Below are positions 8,541-17,591 of a DNA stretch of 64,000 nt, piece after piece. The notes below the pieces were generated by a model. It was not told the origin of the DNA, searched no databases, and saw only the letters and a program-made list of their open reading frames with translations. The position numbers and the translations under genes are program-made. The number at the start of each line of letters is the position of its first letter. The stretch's first letter is position 1. The stretch comes from an uncultured Acidobacteriia bacterium. GTDB taxonomy: Bacteria; Acidobacteriota; Terriglobia; Bryobacterales; Bryobacteraceae. The stretch covers positions 35,439 to 99,438 of the forward strand of contig CAIVPR010000027.1 of NCBI GenBank assembly GCA_903907865.1, in the 5' to 3' direction.

Positions 8541-8730
8541 CGGTGCTGAAGCTGAAGCGGCAGTTGGCCAAGGGCCTGGCCTGGAACGTCACGGTGTTCG
8601 ATTTGAATACCGAGTGGACCTTCGACGCGCAGCAGTCTTGTTCGAAGAGCAAGAATTTACCGTTTGATGGTTCCGGGGCGGGCCCGTGGCAACGGTGGTG
8701 AACGGGGAAGTCGTTTTGCGTGGGTGCTAG
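8541..8730 (+). pseudogene. Degraded second copy of the pyrC 3' end
   Basis: The sequence aligns with the last ~180 bp of pyrC. Translation gives NVTVFDLNTEWTFDAQQ, SCSKSKN and PFDG, nearly as in PyrC. A deletion of about 7 bases after PFDG then shifts the frame. Beyond it the original frame resumes as PVATVVNGEVVLRG and ends at TAG 8728-8730. It cannot encode an enzyme. It is best read as the displaced or donor pyrC tail left at the far end of the island. Confidence 0.8.
8616..8645 (+). repeat. Direct repeat copy C, 27/30 match to pyrC 5660-5689
   Basis: It lies inside the pyrC tail remnant. The three mismatches to copies A and B are at repeat positions 5, 14 and 23. Unlike copy B it is flanked on both sides by further pyrC-like sequence, so it marks the right-hand boundary of the island. 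Confidence 0.65.
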
Positions 8731-8739
8731 CATACAAGC

Positions 8740-8943
8740 ATGGTCGCTGAAAAGACGTTCTTGAAGGCACCGCTTCTCAAGGTGCCAAGGTTCGATCCTC
8801 TAATGGAGGGAGCCTGTGCTCGCGCCAAGGCCGCTGCAGAGGAGTTGGAGCGACTGGGCATCGCCGACCGATTCGGCAACCGAATCCGTACCGATCTCCC
8901 TGAGGATATGCAAGTCGGGTCTGATCGTGACTTTGGCGGGTAA
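8740..8943 (+). CDS. Small hypothetical protein
   Basis: 67 residues, mostly charged and helical (ACARAKAAAEELERLGI), ending RTDLPEDMQVGSDRDFGG. No family recognised and no membrane segment. The ATG at 8740 lies 9 bp after the end of the pyrC remnant, without a clear Shine-Dalgarno sequence. Composition is closer to the chromosome than to the island. It could be a free-standing antitoxin-like protein or a spurious frame. Confidence 0.4.
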   Translation: MVAEKTFLKAPLLKVPRFDPLMEGACARAKAAAEELERLGIADRFGNRIRTDLPEDMQVGSDRDFGG

Positions 8944-9276
8944 ACGCTGAACTCATTCCGGCAACCGAGGATGTACATCGTCCCTGGCCCTCCGGGCCGT
9001 CTATGACAACGGGGTTTGGACGGCCCACGCCACCATTCTCTTGCAAGCCGAACGTGGCGATTAATTTATCTATCGGATGACCTTCCGCCTTGGCCCTCCG
9101 GTGCGTTGTCGCGGCTTTAAAGACCACAATCTCCGGGCAGCGCCGGTCACACTGGACACACAAGTCGGGTCACAATTCTTTTCACCCTTTCTTCCCAACC
9201 AAATCAACAACTTACCAAAAACATAGTTCGGAATCGCCCCCTCCAACCAGTAACATCGTTGCCGAGAGGACATTCC
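8944..9276. other. 333 bp without a convincing gene
   Basis: Nothing recognisable is seen: no long conserved frame, tRNA or clear terminator. The last part provides the promoter and ribosome binding site (GAGAGGA at 9264-9270) of the SEC-C gene. Confidence 0.5.
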
Positions 9277-9864
9277 ATGCTCGATTCAACAACACTCCAA
9301 ATCACGGCACCCTCCCACCTGGCCGCTCTCCTCCAACGCGAAATCGCGCGTTGCATCACCCGCATCGCCGAATGCGAATCCCGCGAAGCGGCCCTCGGCG
9401 GCACCGCCCTCAACCCGCCCGACCCCAAACTCCGCGCCGCCATCGACCGTGATCGCGACCGCGCTTTCATCTCCCTCAGCCGCGCCATGAAAATGCTCCG
9501 CGACCTCCAAAAGGCCCACCCCCAACAGGCACAACCTTCAGCCGCAGAATCCGCACCCCAGGCCGAAGTCCGGACGGAACACCCGCAGGTCGCCCGCGGA
9601 GCCCGCTGCCCGTGCGGTTCCGGCCTCAAGTACAAACGTTGCCACGGCTGGGCAGCCCCCGCCACCCAGAGCCCGAAGAAACCTCCAACCCATTCACACA
9701 AAAGCACTTCCACCCCAAACGGCTTTGAATTTTCTTTCGCTCCAAGCGCGCCCACGGTGGGCAACCTTCCGGCATCCCAACCATGTCACTCCGCCCGGAG
9801 GACACCCTCTCGCGGTACACTCAAGCCGGAGAGCCTCGTAGGCGAATCATATGGAAACAGCTAG
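9277..9864 (+). CDS. SEC-C motif protein
   Basis: 195 residues. The start is ATG 9277, with GAGAGGA six bases upstream; an earlier in-frame TTG at 9259 is less likely. The N-terminal half is helical and charged. The middle carries CPCGSGLKYKRCHG (about residues 110-123), the zinc-binding SEC-C motif (C-x-C-x8-C-H) named from SecA and found in many small proteins. The C-terminal ~70 residues are Pro/Ser/Thr-rich and probably disordered. Its 3' end overlaps the next gene by 14 bases. The function is unknown; it is not SecA. Confidence 0.75.
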   Translation: MLDSTTLQITAPSHLAALLQREIARCITRIAECESREAALGGTALNPPDPKLRAAIDRDRDRAFISLSRAMKMLRDLQKAHPQQAQPSAAESAPQAEVRTEHPQVARGARCPCGSGLKYKRCHGWAAPATQSPKKPPTHSHKSTSTPNGFEFSFAPSAPTVGNLPASQPCHSARRTPSRGTLKPESLVGESYGNS

Positions 9865-12601
9865 ACTGGAAGGCCGGTTCCCCAAGGGACCGCACGGGAA
9901 TCGGGCAGCCGGATTGGGCTTGATCGCGATCGTGGCGACGGTATTTGCGCTCATGGCTGGGTCGGGCTGGGCCTCGGGCCTCGTGATCCAGTATTCCTGG
10001 TGGAAGGAAATGGGCCAAGTAGAGACTTGGTTCAACCTATACGCATATTCCACGCTGCCGGTGGCGGCCGCAACTATCCTCGCATGGATCGTGCTCCTGA
10101 TCGCGCACGGACGGGGCGTCAGTTTCGCCGGCGGACGCACCAGCGACTACCCCATCTACTCGCGGCTATCCAAACTGGCCCTGCTCTTCGTGGCATTCCT
10201 CGCCGCCGACGCCAGCATCGACAATTGGACCGTCCTGCGCTTCGTCGGCAGCCGCGGCCTAACCGGCGACGCCACCTTCCACGACCCCGTCTTCGGCAAG
10301 CCCTCCACCTTCTATCTTTTCGACCTCCCGTTCTGGACCGACCTCCGCGGCTACCTCTTCGCCCTCGTGGTACTGGCGATCCTCGTCCACTGGATCACCG
10401 CCCGCGGCTGGCAACTGCGGTTCAAGTTGCCGGAAATGTCTGGCGGAGCCCTCGACGTCTCGATGTTCCGGCTGCCAGGCGGCCTCGAATCGCGGTTCCT
10501 GAGCATCGCCGCGTCATTCTTTCTGGTCGCGCTGGCCTGCCGGTACTACCTGAACCGCTTCGAAATGGTCTGGCACCAGCAAAAGTTCATGGTCGGGATC
10601 GACTACACCGACGAGCATTTCGCCCTACCCCTCTACTGGGTGGCGATCGGCGCACTCTTGATCGGCGCCGTGCTGGTCCTCGGTCGGAGATGGATCACGG
10701 CTGCGGTCGTTTCGGGCGGGGCGATCCTCCTCTTGAACGTTGCACCGGGACTTGCCGGCTCGATCCTGGTCAAGCCGAACGAGATCTCGCTCGAAAGGCC
10801 CTACATCTCGGCGCACATCCAAGCGACGCGGGCGGCCTACGGGCTGTCAGACAAGATGAAGGAGGTCGAGGCCAAGACCACCCCGAACGCTCCGATTGAC
10901 GTGGCGAAAAACTCCGCGCTTCTGGATAATGTCCGCCTTTGGGATTGGCGTCCGTTCCACGACACGGTCACGCAGATGCAGGCCCTCCGGCCCTACTACG
11001 CCTTCCATGACACCGATGTCGACCGCTATATGGTCGACGGCCAGTACCGGCAGGTCCTCCTAACCCCACGCGAAATGGACATCAGCCAGTTGCCCGGCGA
11101 CCGCTCCAACTGGATCAACCCGCACTTCATCTACACCCACGGCTACGGCTTGGTGCTGGCCGAAGTCAATAAGCTCACGCCCGAAGGACAGCCGGTCTAC
11201 CTCATTGAGGACATGCCGCCCAAGGTCAATTCGAAGACCTTGAAGGTGGAGCGCCCCGAACTCTACTACGGCGAGGTTCAGCACGAGCCCGTTTTCGTCG
11301 ACACCGCCCAGCAGGAATTCAACTATCCCCAAGGCTCCGACAACGCGCTCACCCGCTACCAAGGCAAGGGCGGTTTCCCGATCTCGTCCCTGATGATGCG
11401 CGCGGCTGCGGCCCTGCACTACGGCGACTCCAACATCATCCTGACCGGCTATCTGACCGACCACAGCCGCATGATGATCCACCGCCGCGTCCGCGACCGT
11501 CTGCACACCCTGGCCCCCTACCTCCAGTGGGACCGCGATCCCTACCTGGTTCTGACACCCGAGGGCCGCATGGTCTGGATGGTGGACGGCTACACGACCT
11601 CCGATGCGCATCCGTATTCACGCGAAATCGACTCGATGGACGGCATCAACTACATCCGGAACTCCGTCAAGGCCACCATCGACGCCTACGACGGCGAAAC
11701 TCACCTGTACGTGTTCGACGCTTCGGACCCGATCATCGCCTCCTACCGGACGCTCTTCCCGCACCTGTATGAAGACCAGTCGAAGATGCCCGCCGCGTTG
11801 CGCGACCACATCCGCTACCCGGAGGAGATGTTCGAAATCCAGGCGCAATTGTACCGGTCGTACCACATGAAGAACCCCCAGGCGTTCTACAACAACGAGG
11901 ACATCTGGGAGCTATCGCGCTATTCCTCGGGCAACGGCGAGCCGAAACCGGTGACGCCGACCTATGTGATCGCCACGCTGCCGGGCGAGACCAAGCCCGA
12001 ATTCCTGCTCATGACCACGTTCACGCCGCTGTCGAAGGAAAATCTCATCGGCGTCATGCTGGCGCGGTGCGACGGCGAGCACTTCGGCGAGGTCGTGGTG
12101 ATGCAGATGTCGAAACAGGAGCTGATCCTGGGGCCGATGCAGATCAACGCGCGCATCAACCAAGACCAGACCATTTCGAAGGATCTGACGCTGTGGAACC
12201 AGCAGGGGTCGAGCGTGCTGCAGGGGCAGACGCTCGTCCTGCCTGTGGGCGACAACTTCGTCTACGTCTCGCCGCTGTACCTGCAGGCGACGCAGGCTCG
12301 GATGCCACAACTCAAGAAGATCGTTCTGGCGGTGGGGAACCGGCTGATTTATGCCGACACGTACGAGCAGGCGCTGGCAGAGTTGGCGGGCGGCGCGAAG
12401 GGGGCACCGGTGGCCGCAACTGTGGTCTCGGCGGCGGGCGCAGCCACGGTCCAGCAGGTTCCGACAGGCGATCCTCGGATTGACAGCGTGCGGCAGCACT
12501 TGCGGCGTTACCGCGAGTTGGCGAGCCAAGGAAAATGGGCCGAGGCTGGCCGCGAGTTGGAAGCGGTGGAAGCCGAGGTCAACAAGGGAGACAAGAAGTG
12601 A
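9851..12601 (+). CDS. UPF0182 family membrane protein
   Basis: 916 residues, matching the size of the UPF0182 (COG1615) family. The N-terminal ~320 residues hold about seven hydrophobic segments (for example LGLIAIVATVFALMAGSGWA and LPVAAATILAWIVLLIA). The remaining ~590 residues form a large, probably extracytoplasmic domain with the family's conserved central stretch (NVRLWDWRPFHDTVTQMQAL; RPYYAFHDTDVDRY). The function of the family is not established. The gene overlaps the SEC-C gene upstream and shares a GTGA overlap with the small membrane gene downstream, suggesting one transcript. Confidence 0.92.
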   Translation: METARLEGRFPKGPHGNRAAGLGLIAIVATVFALMAGSGWASGLVIQYSWWKEMGQVETWFNLYAYSTLPVAAATILAWIVLLIAHGRGVSFAGGRTSDYPIYSRLSKLALLFVAFLAADASIDNWTVLRFVGSRGLTGDATFHDPVFGKPSTFYLFDLPFWTDLRGYLFALVVLAILVHWITARGWQLRFKLPEMSGGALDVSMFRLPGGLESRFLSIAASFFLVALACRYYLNRFEMVWHQQKFMVGIDYTDEHFALPLYWVAIGALLIGAVLVLGRRWITAAVVSGGAILLLNVAPGLAGSILVKPNEISLERPYISAHIQATRAAYGLSDKMKEVEAKTTPNAPIDVAKNSALLDNVRLWDWRPFHDTVTQMQALRPYYAFHDTDVDRYMVDGQYRQVLLTPREMDISQLPGDRSNWINPHFIYTHGYGLVLAEVNKLTPEGQPVYLIEDMPPKVNSKTLKVERPELYYGEVQHEPVFVDTAQQEFNYPQGSDNALTRYQGKGGFPISSLMMRAAAALHYGDSNIILTGYLTDHSRMMIHRRVRDRLHTLAPYLQWDRDPYLVLTPEGRMVWMVDGYTTSDAHPYSREIDSMDGINYIRNSVKATIDAYDGETHLYVFDASDPIIASYRTLFPHLYEDQSKMPAALRDHIRYPEEMFEIQAQLYRSYHMKNPQAFYNNEDIWELSRYSSGNGEPKPVTPTYVIATLPGETKPEFLLMTTFTPLSKENLIGVMLARCDGEHFGEVVVMQMSKQELILGPMQINARINQDQTISKDLTLWNQQGSSVLQGQTLVLPVGDNFVYVSPLYLQATQARMPQLKKIVLAVGNRLIYADTYEQALAELAGGAKGAPVAATVVSAAGAATVQQVPTGDPRIDSVRQHLRRYRELASQGKWAEAGRELEAVEAEVNKGDKK

Positions 12602-13026
12602 CGTTGCGGGTGTGTCCCGAGGTAAGTCTCGGGCGTAGCATGGCGGCCGTGTCCGTCGGTTTGGCCATTGTGGTGACGGTGCTGGGCGTGGCGTCGCCGT
12701 ATGCGACGAAGGCGTTCGGGCTCGAGACGTTCGAATCGTTCAACTTCGGCTACGTCATGACGAACCTTGCGTACACCGTGGTCGCAACGATGGTGGCAGG
12801 CTACGTGACCGCATGGATCGCAGGGGAGCGGGAGATTCGACACGCGGCGGTGCTGGCGAAATTCCTGTTCGCCCTTGCGATATTGGGGGTGGTGCGGCAC
12901 GGCGAAACGCATCCGGGCTGGGCGGAGTTGATTCTGGGCGGCTGCGGACCGGTCTCGGCACTGTTCGGCGCAGCGCTGCGGCGAACCATGCGGAAGTTGC
13001 CTGTAGAGTTCGACGAGACCCGGTAA
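12598..13026 (+). CDS. Small membrane protein coupled to the UPF0182 gene
   Basis: 142 residues starting at GTG 12598, which overlaps the preceding TGA and has AGGGAG upstream; an internal ATG at 12640 is an alternative. About three to four hydrophobic segments are seen (AAVSVGLAIVVTVLGVASPY; YTVVATMVAGYVTAWIAG; LFALAILGVV; LILGGCGPVSALFGAAL). No family recognised. It converges with the kinase gene at 13046, with only 19 bp between stops. Confidence 0.7.
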   Translation: MTLRVCPEVSLGRSMAAVSVGLAIVVTVLGVASPYATKAFGLETFESFNFGYVMTNLAYTVVATMVAGYVTAWIAGEREIRHAAVLAKFLFALAILGVVRHGETHPGWAELILGGCGPVSALFGAALRRTMRKLPVEFDETR

Positions 13027-13045
13027 ATCGGCCACGAGCAAGCTT

Positions 13046-15640
13046 CTACCGCTGTAACCTCTGTAGCGCGTCCACCGCAGAAGCCAAACGGTTCTCGATA
13101 TAGACGTTCCCAGGGAACCTTTGGTTCTGATCGGCCCATACCGCCACCGCCCGCTGCCGACGGACCAACGCCGATTCCGGTTCCGCAGTGGCGGCGACGT
13201 CCAGGATAGCGGCCACAGTGAATGCGTTGCCCGGAGTCGCGGCCTCCGAAAGATCCTGCTCCGCTCCCGCAATCGCCCGGGCGAGGCGTCCTGCGACCGC
13301 CTGACGGTTCCCCCGGGCGATTTCCAACCTTGCCCAGGAAAACTGGGGGGATTCCGGGTTCAGCAGTTCCGCAGCCTTCAGCATGGACTCGGCACCAGGG
13401 AAATCGCCCTTTGCGCGCATGGCATCCGCGGCCACGATCTTCATCCACGCAACGTTCGTGCCACCGACCGGTCCAGTCGCGTCCAAGGCCTTCGCGGCGG
13501 CAGCGGCATGCCGGATTGCCTCGTCCGGCTCGGAATAGCGAAGCAGATATGCCAAGTAGCCGTGGGTCCGGCCGGATTCATTCTTGGCGGAGGCGTCATG
13601 GCCGTCGGCTGCAATCGCGGCCTCGTACTCGCCGAGTACCTGCTCGAAGAGCGCCCGCGCCTTCGCCGTGTCGCCGAAGCTGGGACGGTCCGCAGCACCT
13701 TCCGCCAGCGCGAGAAAAATCAGACCGTTCAGTCTAGTGGACCGGATGCCGACATGGGCCGGCGCCTCCGCAGCCAAGACGTCGGCAAGCTGCAGGGCTT
13801 CCATTTCGTTGGCAATGGCCTCGGAAAACCGCGTAAGCTTGGACTGGAAATACCCCAAATCGACCAGATTCGCAACCAGTGCCCAACGGTTTTCAAACGA
13901 GGGCGAGACCCTCGCCGTCTCCCTCGTCAGGGGAACCAGCTTGGCCCTGATCTCAACGCTTCCCAGCAAGTCGCCGGATCGGCCCAGCGTGGAGGCTAAT
14001 TCCGAGAGCGCGCGCCTCTCCGCATTGCCGGGCAACCCGTGGCTGCGCGCAACCCCTTCGCGATTCAGTTGCAGGGCCGTCGGGTATTCCTGGAGCGACC
14101 GGTGCATCGCAGCCAAGTCGCATATCTGGATGACCATCATGCCGCGCTGCAGTTCCGTCAGGCGGCCTTGGTCGGCCAAAGGACGAGCCAAGGCCAACGC
14201 CTTCCGATACGACGCCATCGCATCACCAATCCGGCCCAGACTCGGCCGGACGGTGGAGCCTTGGACCGCCCCTACTTTTCCATAGGCGACAGCCAATTCC
14301 CACTGCAGGCCCGGGTCCCCGGCAGCGTCCCCCGCCAAGCTGTTCAAATACTCCTGCGCGGTGGAGACGATCATCTCCCGCGCCTTCACATTGCCCGGAG
14401 TCTTGGCGATCTCGTCATGGAAGTCGAACAGGAACCGGTTCGCTAGTTGACGAACCTGCTGGAACCGGCGATCCGCCCGCCGCTGCGCAGCCAGACTGAA
14501 TCCAAGCCCCACCGCCAGACTGACCACCACCAAGGTCGCCGCCGCCAGTTGCCACCAGTTGCGCCGGACAAACTTCTGCGTTCGATAGCCGACGCTGTCG
14601 GGACGCGCCAGGACGGGCCGATTGTCCAGATATCGCTCGATGTCCTCGGCCAGCCGTTGCACCCCATTGTACCGACGCTCCGGCTCCTTGCGCAACGCCA
14701 TCAGCAGGATGTGGTCCAGTTCGTCGCCCAAGCCCGGCGCGACGGGTGTCCCGGTGCAGATGACCCGATCCATTTCGGCTGCGGTCCCAGAATCGAGCAC
14801 ATACGGTTTCCGACCGGTCAGGAGCTGGTAGAGGATCACCCCCAGCGCATAGACATCCGAGGCGGTGGTGATCGATTCCCCGCGCACCTGCTCGGGACTG
14901 GCATAGTCCGGCGTCAGGGCCGTAAAGGCAGTCCGCGTCGACCCGCCATCACTGGCGTCCAGCAGCTTGGCGATGCCGAAATCGAGAAGTTTGGGCTCGC
15001 CCGCCGCCGTCACCAGGATGTTGGCTGGCTTGAGATCGCGGTGCACCACCAGATTCCGGTGGGCATACTCCACGGCCTCGCAGACTTTCAGGAACAGGCG
15101 GAGCCGGGCAACCCGGTCCAGGGATTCGGCGTATCGCGTGATCGAGACGCCTTCGACGAATTCCAGTACCAGATACGGGCTGCCGTCTTCGGTTTCGCCC
15201 CCGTCGAGGAGCCGGGCGATATACGGATGCTCCAGACCCGCCAGCGTCTGGCGTTCCCGAACAAAACGGGCCCGCGCAACGTCGGAATCCAGTCCTTGGC
15301 GGATGATCTTGATGGCGACCTTCTTGTGGAAGTCGTCCACGCGAACCGCTTCGTAGACCACGCCCATACCGCCCTCGCCGAGGCGGCCCACAAGCCTGTA
15401 GCGCCCGAAGCCGTCCTCGCGGGAGCTTACGCGCGGCGGAAACATGCTGGCTGCGTGTTCGCCGATTGCGCTCTGGATGAAGGTCTCCGTGCCTGTCTCG
15501 GCCAGGTAGGGCTCCACTTCGCGACGTAGTTCGGGGTCGCCCGCGCAGAGCTTCTCAAGGACGCCATCGCGGTCGCCTTCCGCCGCCGATTCCACCGCTT
15601 CCAGGACCGATTTTAGTTGCTGCCAGCGTTCGGGTGTCAT
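13046..15640 (-). CDS. Membrane serine/threonine protein kinase with C-terminal TPR domain
   Basis: 864 residues, same architecture as the kinase at 477-3038. The N-terminal helical segment is MTPERWQQLKSVLEAVESAA. The kinase domain has GRLGEGGMGVVYEA, VAIKII, VVHRDLKPANIL (near residue 198), LDFGIAKLLD and TPDYASPEQV. A membrane helix lies near 360-383, followed by ~480 residues of TPR-like helices. The ATG at 15640 overlaps the stop of the sigma-factor gene (ATGA), which fixes the start; an upstream frame extension would run into that gene. Tight coupling suggests the kinase and ECF factor act in one signalling pathway. Confidence 0.93.
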   Translation of the reverse strand: MTPERWQQLKSVLEAVESAAEGDRDGVLEKLCAGDPELRREVEPYLAETGTETFIQSAIGEHAASMFPPRVSSREDGFGRYRLVGRLGEGGMGVVYEAVRVDDFHKKVAIKIIRQGLDSDVARARFVRERQTLAGLEHPYIARLLDGGETEDGSPYLVLEFVEGVSITRYAESLDRVARLRLFLKVCEAVEYAHRNLVVHRDLKPANILVTAAGEPKLLDFGIAKLLDASDGGSTRTAFTALTPDYASPEQVRGESITTASDVYALGVILYQLLTGRKPYVLDSGTAAEMDRVICTGTPVAPGLGDELDHILLMALRKEPERRYNGVQRLAEDIERYLDNRPVLARPDSVGYRTQKFVRRNWWQLAAATLVVVSLAVGLGFSLAAQRRADRRFQQVRQLANRFLFDFHDEIAKTPGNVKAREMIVSTAQEYLNSLAGDAAGDPGLQWELAVAYGKVGAVQGSTVRPSLGRIGDAMASYRKALALARPLADQGRLTELQRGMMVIQICDLAAMHRSLQEYPTALQLNREGVARSHGLPGNAERRALSELASTLGRSGDLLGSVEIRAKLVPLTRETARVSPSFENRWALVANLVDLGYFQSKLTRFSEAIANEMEALQLADVLAAEAPAHVGIRSTRLNGLIFLALAEGAADRPSFGDTAKARALFEQVLGEYEAAIAADGHDASAKNESGRTHGYLAYLLRYSEPDEAIRHAAAAAKALDATGPVGGTNVAWMKIVAADAMRAKGDFPGAESMLKAAELLNPESPQFSWARLEIARGNRQAVAGRLARAIAGAEQDLSEAATPGNAFTVAAILDVAATAEPESALVRRQRAVAVWADQNQRFPGNVYIENRLASAVDALQRLQR

Positions 15641-16203
15641 GCGGCCATGTACTCTTTTAGCCACACTTGGGCCATGCGAAGATCCCGGATCACAGTACTG
15701 CGCCCGATGTCTAGAAAGGCCGCGATCTCCTCATACGTGAGCCCCCCGAAGAAGTACAATTCTACGATCCGCGATTGACGCTCGTCGAGGCGGGCGAGTT
15801 CGTTGAGCCCGTCGTCCAGCGCTACTAGGTCGCGGGAACGCTCCGGCGCGAAGATGGTCGCGTCTTCCAACCCAACTGGGTGGAGCCCCGCGCCTCGTTT
15901 CTCCGACCGTTTCTTGCGGGCGTGGTCCACCAGAATCTGGCGCATGTAGTGGGCCGCGATCGAAATGAAGTGGGAGCGGCCCTCGAACTGTGGCTGGTTC
16001 TGCCTTGCCATCCGCATCCAGGCCTCGTTGACCAGCGCGGTCGGTTGGAGGGTGTGGCCTGTGCGCTCGTTGCGCATGTAGGCTGCCGCCAGCCGCCGTA
16101 GTTCGGACTCCACCAACGGCATGAGCGCCTCAAGTGCCGCAGCATCACCGTCCTTCCATTGAAGAAGGAGGTGCGTGACGTCGTGTTGTGGAGCCCGGTC
16201 CAT
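15637..16203 (-). CDS. ECF-family RNA polymerase sigma factor
   Basis: 188 residues. Region 2 is seen as LVNEAWMRMARQNQPQFEGR followed by SHFISIAAHYMRQILVDHAR. Region 4 is LDERQSRIVELYFFGGLTYE followed by EIAAFLDIGRSTVIRDLRMA. The first of these, and the DHARKKRSEKRG stretch, are typical of the TIGR02999 type often found beside serine/threonine kinases in Acidobacteria and Planctomycetes. No anti-sigma gene is adjacent; the coupled kinase downstream is the likely controller, possibly by phosphorylation, which is inference. Confidence 0.92.
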   Translation of the reverse strand: MDRAPQHDVTHLLLQWKDGDAAALEALMPLVESELRRLAAAYMRNERTGHTLQPTALVNEAWMRMARQNQPQFEGRSHFISIAAHYMRQILVDHARKKRSEKRGAGLHPVGLEDATIFAPERSRDLVALDDGLNELARLDERQSRIVELYFFGGLTYEEIAAFLDIGRSTVIRDLRMAQVWLKEYMAA

Positions 16204-16242
16204 CTGAGGTGTAACTAAGATGATACCGGGCGGACGGGCTGG

Positions 16243-17520
16243 TTAGTGAGCCGCGTCTTCGCCAAACACCCCGAACGGCAGGTTGCCGTCGGCGTCGAAG
16301 GGCAGCGCGTGCGATTCCTGCAGGATTTCCAGCAGTGGATTGGCCTCGATCTCGGCGCGCATGTTGGCGCTGAGCGCGATCGGGCTCAACTCCAAGGTGT
16401 TCTTGATCCAGCAGAGCCGGGCTTCACCGATGTCGTGCTTGCCCACAGTCCGCGCGATCCGCTCGATGCATTCGCGGTCGGAATTCCAGTGGATCGGGAT
16501 CTTCGCGGCGGACGGGGTGGACGCCGTCAGCGCGTTGATCCAGGTCGGATTGCTATCCAACTTGGCAAGCAAACGGTCATGCACCACGTCGGCCAGCCCT
16601 AGACCCACGCCGTTGCCATAGCTCTTGTTGCTGAGGTCGCGCAGGAAGATGCGTTCAATGTGCGGGGTGTTCGGCCACGGGTTGTACTCGCCCTGGGTGC
16701 CCCGGTTGGAAACCTTGGTGTCCATGCCCGCGCCGCTGATGTGCTTGCCGATCTCGTCGATCACCAGCACGTCGATATCAAAGGGAAGGCCTGGAGCCCA
16801 GCTCTTGCAGACTTCGAGCAGTTCCTCTTCCATCCGCAGCATCTGGTCCACCGGCAGCGCGGAAAGCCGGGCCGTATTGTGGTACGCATCTTCCAAGATC
16901 GCGATGCCGCCCAGCACCTTGCCCGTGCCCAAAACCTGCTTGCCGACCGAGCGGATCACCGCTTCCATGCCCAGCTTGTAGGCGTGCGTGTGGTAATTCT
17001 TCGCGCCGGACCACTTGCCAAGGCCGATGCCCATCATCTTGAACAGGCCGCTTTCGATCTTGCCCGCGAAATCAGTGTGCTGCTTGACCCGCCCGACCAG
17101 CATGATGCCGTCGGATTCCGAGGCGTACTTGTCGAGGAAAGCCTCGATGCCCTCGGGCGTGCGTCCCAGCGAGATCACTTCGAGCGAACTCTTGACCGGG
17201 CAGCCCATGGTGCCCTCGTGGATTCCGTAGTGGGCGAGGACGTCCGCCTGACCCTCCGCCGTCGCCGCGCCGTGGCTACCCATGGCCGGGAAGATGAAGG
17301 GGTTCATGCCCTTCGACTTCCAGTAGTTGACCACCGCACCGACAATCTTGTCGATGTTGCTGATGCCCCGGCTGCCCACGCCGATCGCCACCGACGCGCC
17401 CGGTTGCAGGTTGTTGCCGAACCCGGCCCCGCCGAGCTCCTTCTGGACCGTGCCTTCGATATCGGTCAGACGGCGGTCCGGGAAGTTCTGCTTGACGAGG
17501 AGCATGTTGGGGAGCGACAT
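16243..17520 (-). CDS. LarA-N domain (DUF2088) protein
   Basis: 425 residues. It resembles the N-terminal domain of nickel-dependent lactate racemase and relatives: VAIGVGSRGISN, FIFPAMGSHGAATAEGQ, MLVGRVKQHTDFAGKIESG and FKMMGIGLGKWSGAKNYH. The His-rich stretches are in the places where LarA binds its nickel-pincer cofactor, but no larB, larC or larE gene is nearby, so lactate racemase activity should not be assumed. No signal peptide. It stands alone between the sigma factor and a divergent DUF4097 gene. Confidence 0.8.
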   Translation of the reverse strand: MSLPNMLLVKQNFPDRRLTDIEGTVQKELGGAGFGNNLQPGASVAIGVGSRGISNIDKIVGAVVNYWKSKGMNPFIFPAMGSHGAATAEGQADVLAHYGIHEGTMGCPVKSSLEVISLGRTPEGIEAFLDKYASESDGIMLVGRVKQHTDFAGKIESGLFKMMGIGLGKWSGAKNYHTHAYKLGMEAVIRSVGKQVLGTGKVLGGIAILEDAYHNTARLSALPVDQMLRMEEELLEVCKSWAPGLPFDIDVLVIDEIGKHISGAGMDTKVSNRGTQGEYNPWPNTPHIERIFLRDLSNKSYGNGVGLGLADVVHDRLLAKLDSNPTWINALTASTPSAAKIPIHWNSDRECIERIARTVGKHDIGEARLCWIKNTLELSPIALSANMRAEIEANPLLEILQESHALPFDADGNLPFGVFGEDAAH

Positions 17521-17591
17521 AAGGGTCGATTATATCAATCCTGCAGCCGGGCTTTTGCTAACCGTGGCGCGACTGCGGCGTCGAAAGGCTC

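Noticed and set aside
8249..8701. A 150-residue forward reading frame ending in PyrC-like sequence
   Set aside because: Its first half is antisense to the island membrane gene and its second half is the frameshifted pyrC tail; it is a chance fusion of frames, not a gene.
13121..13999. Long forward frames over the second kinase gene
   Set aside because: High-GC antisense shadows of the TPR region, with Arg/Pro-rich composition and no family resemblance.
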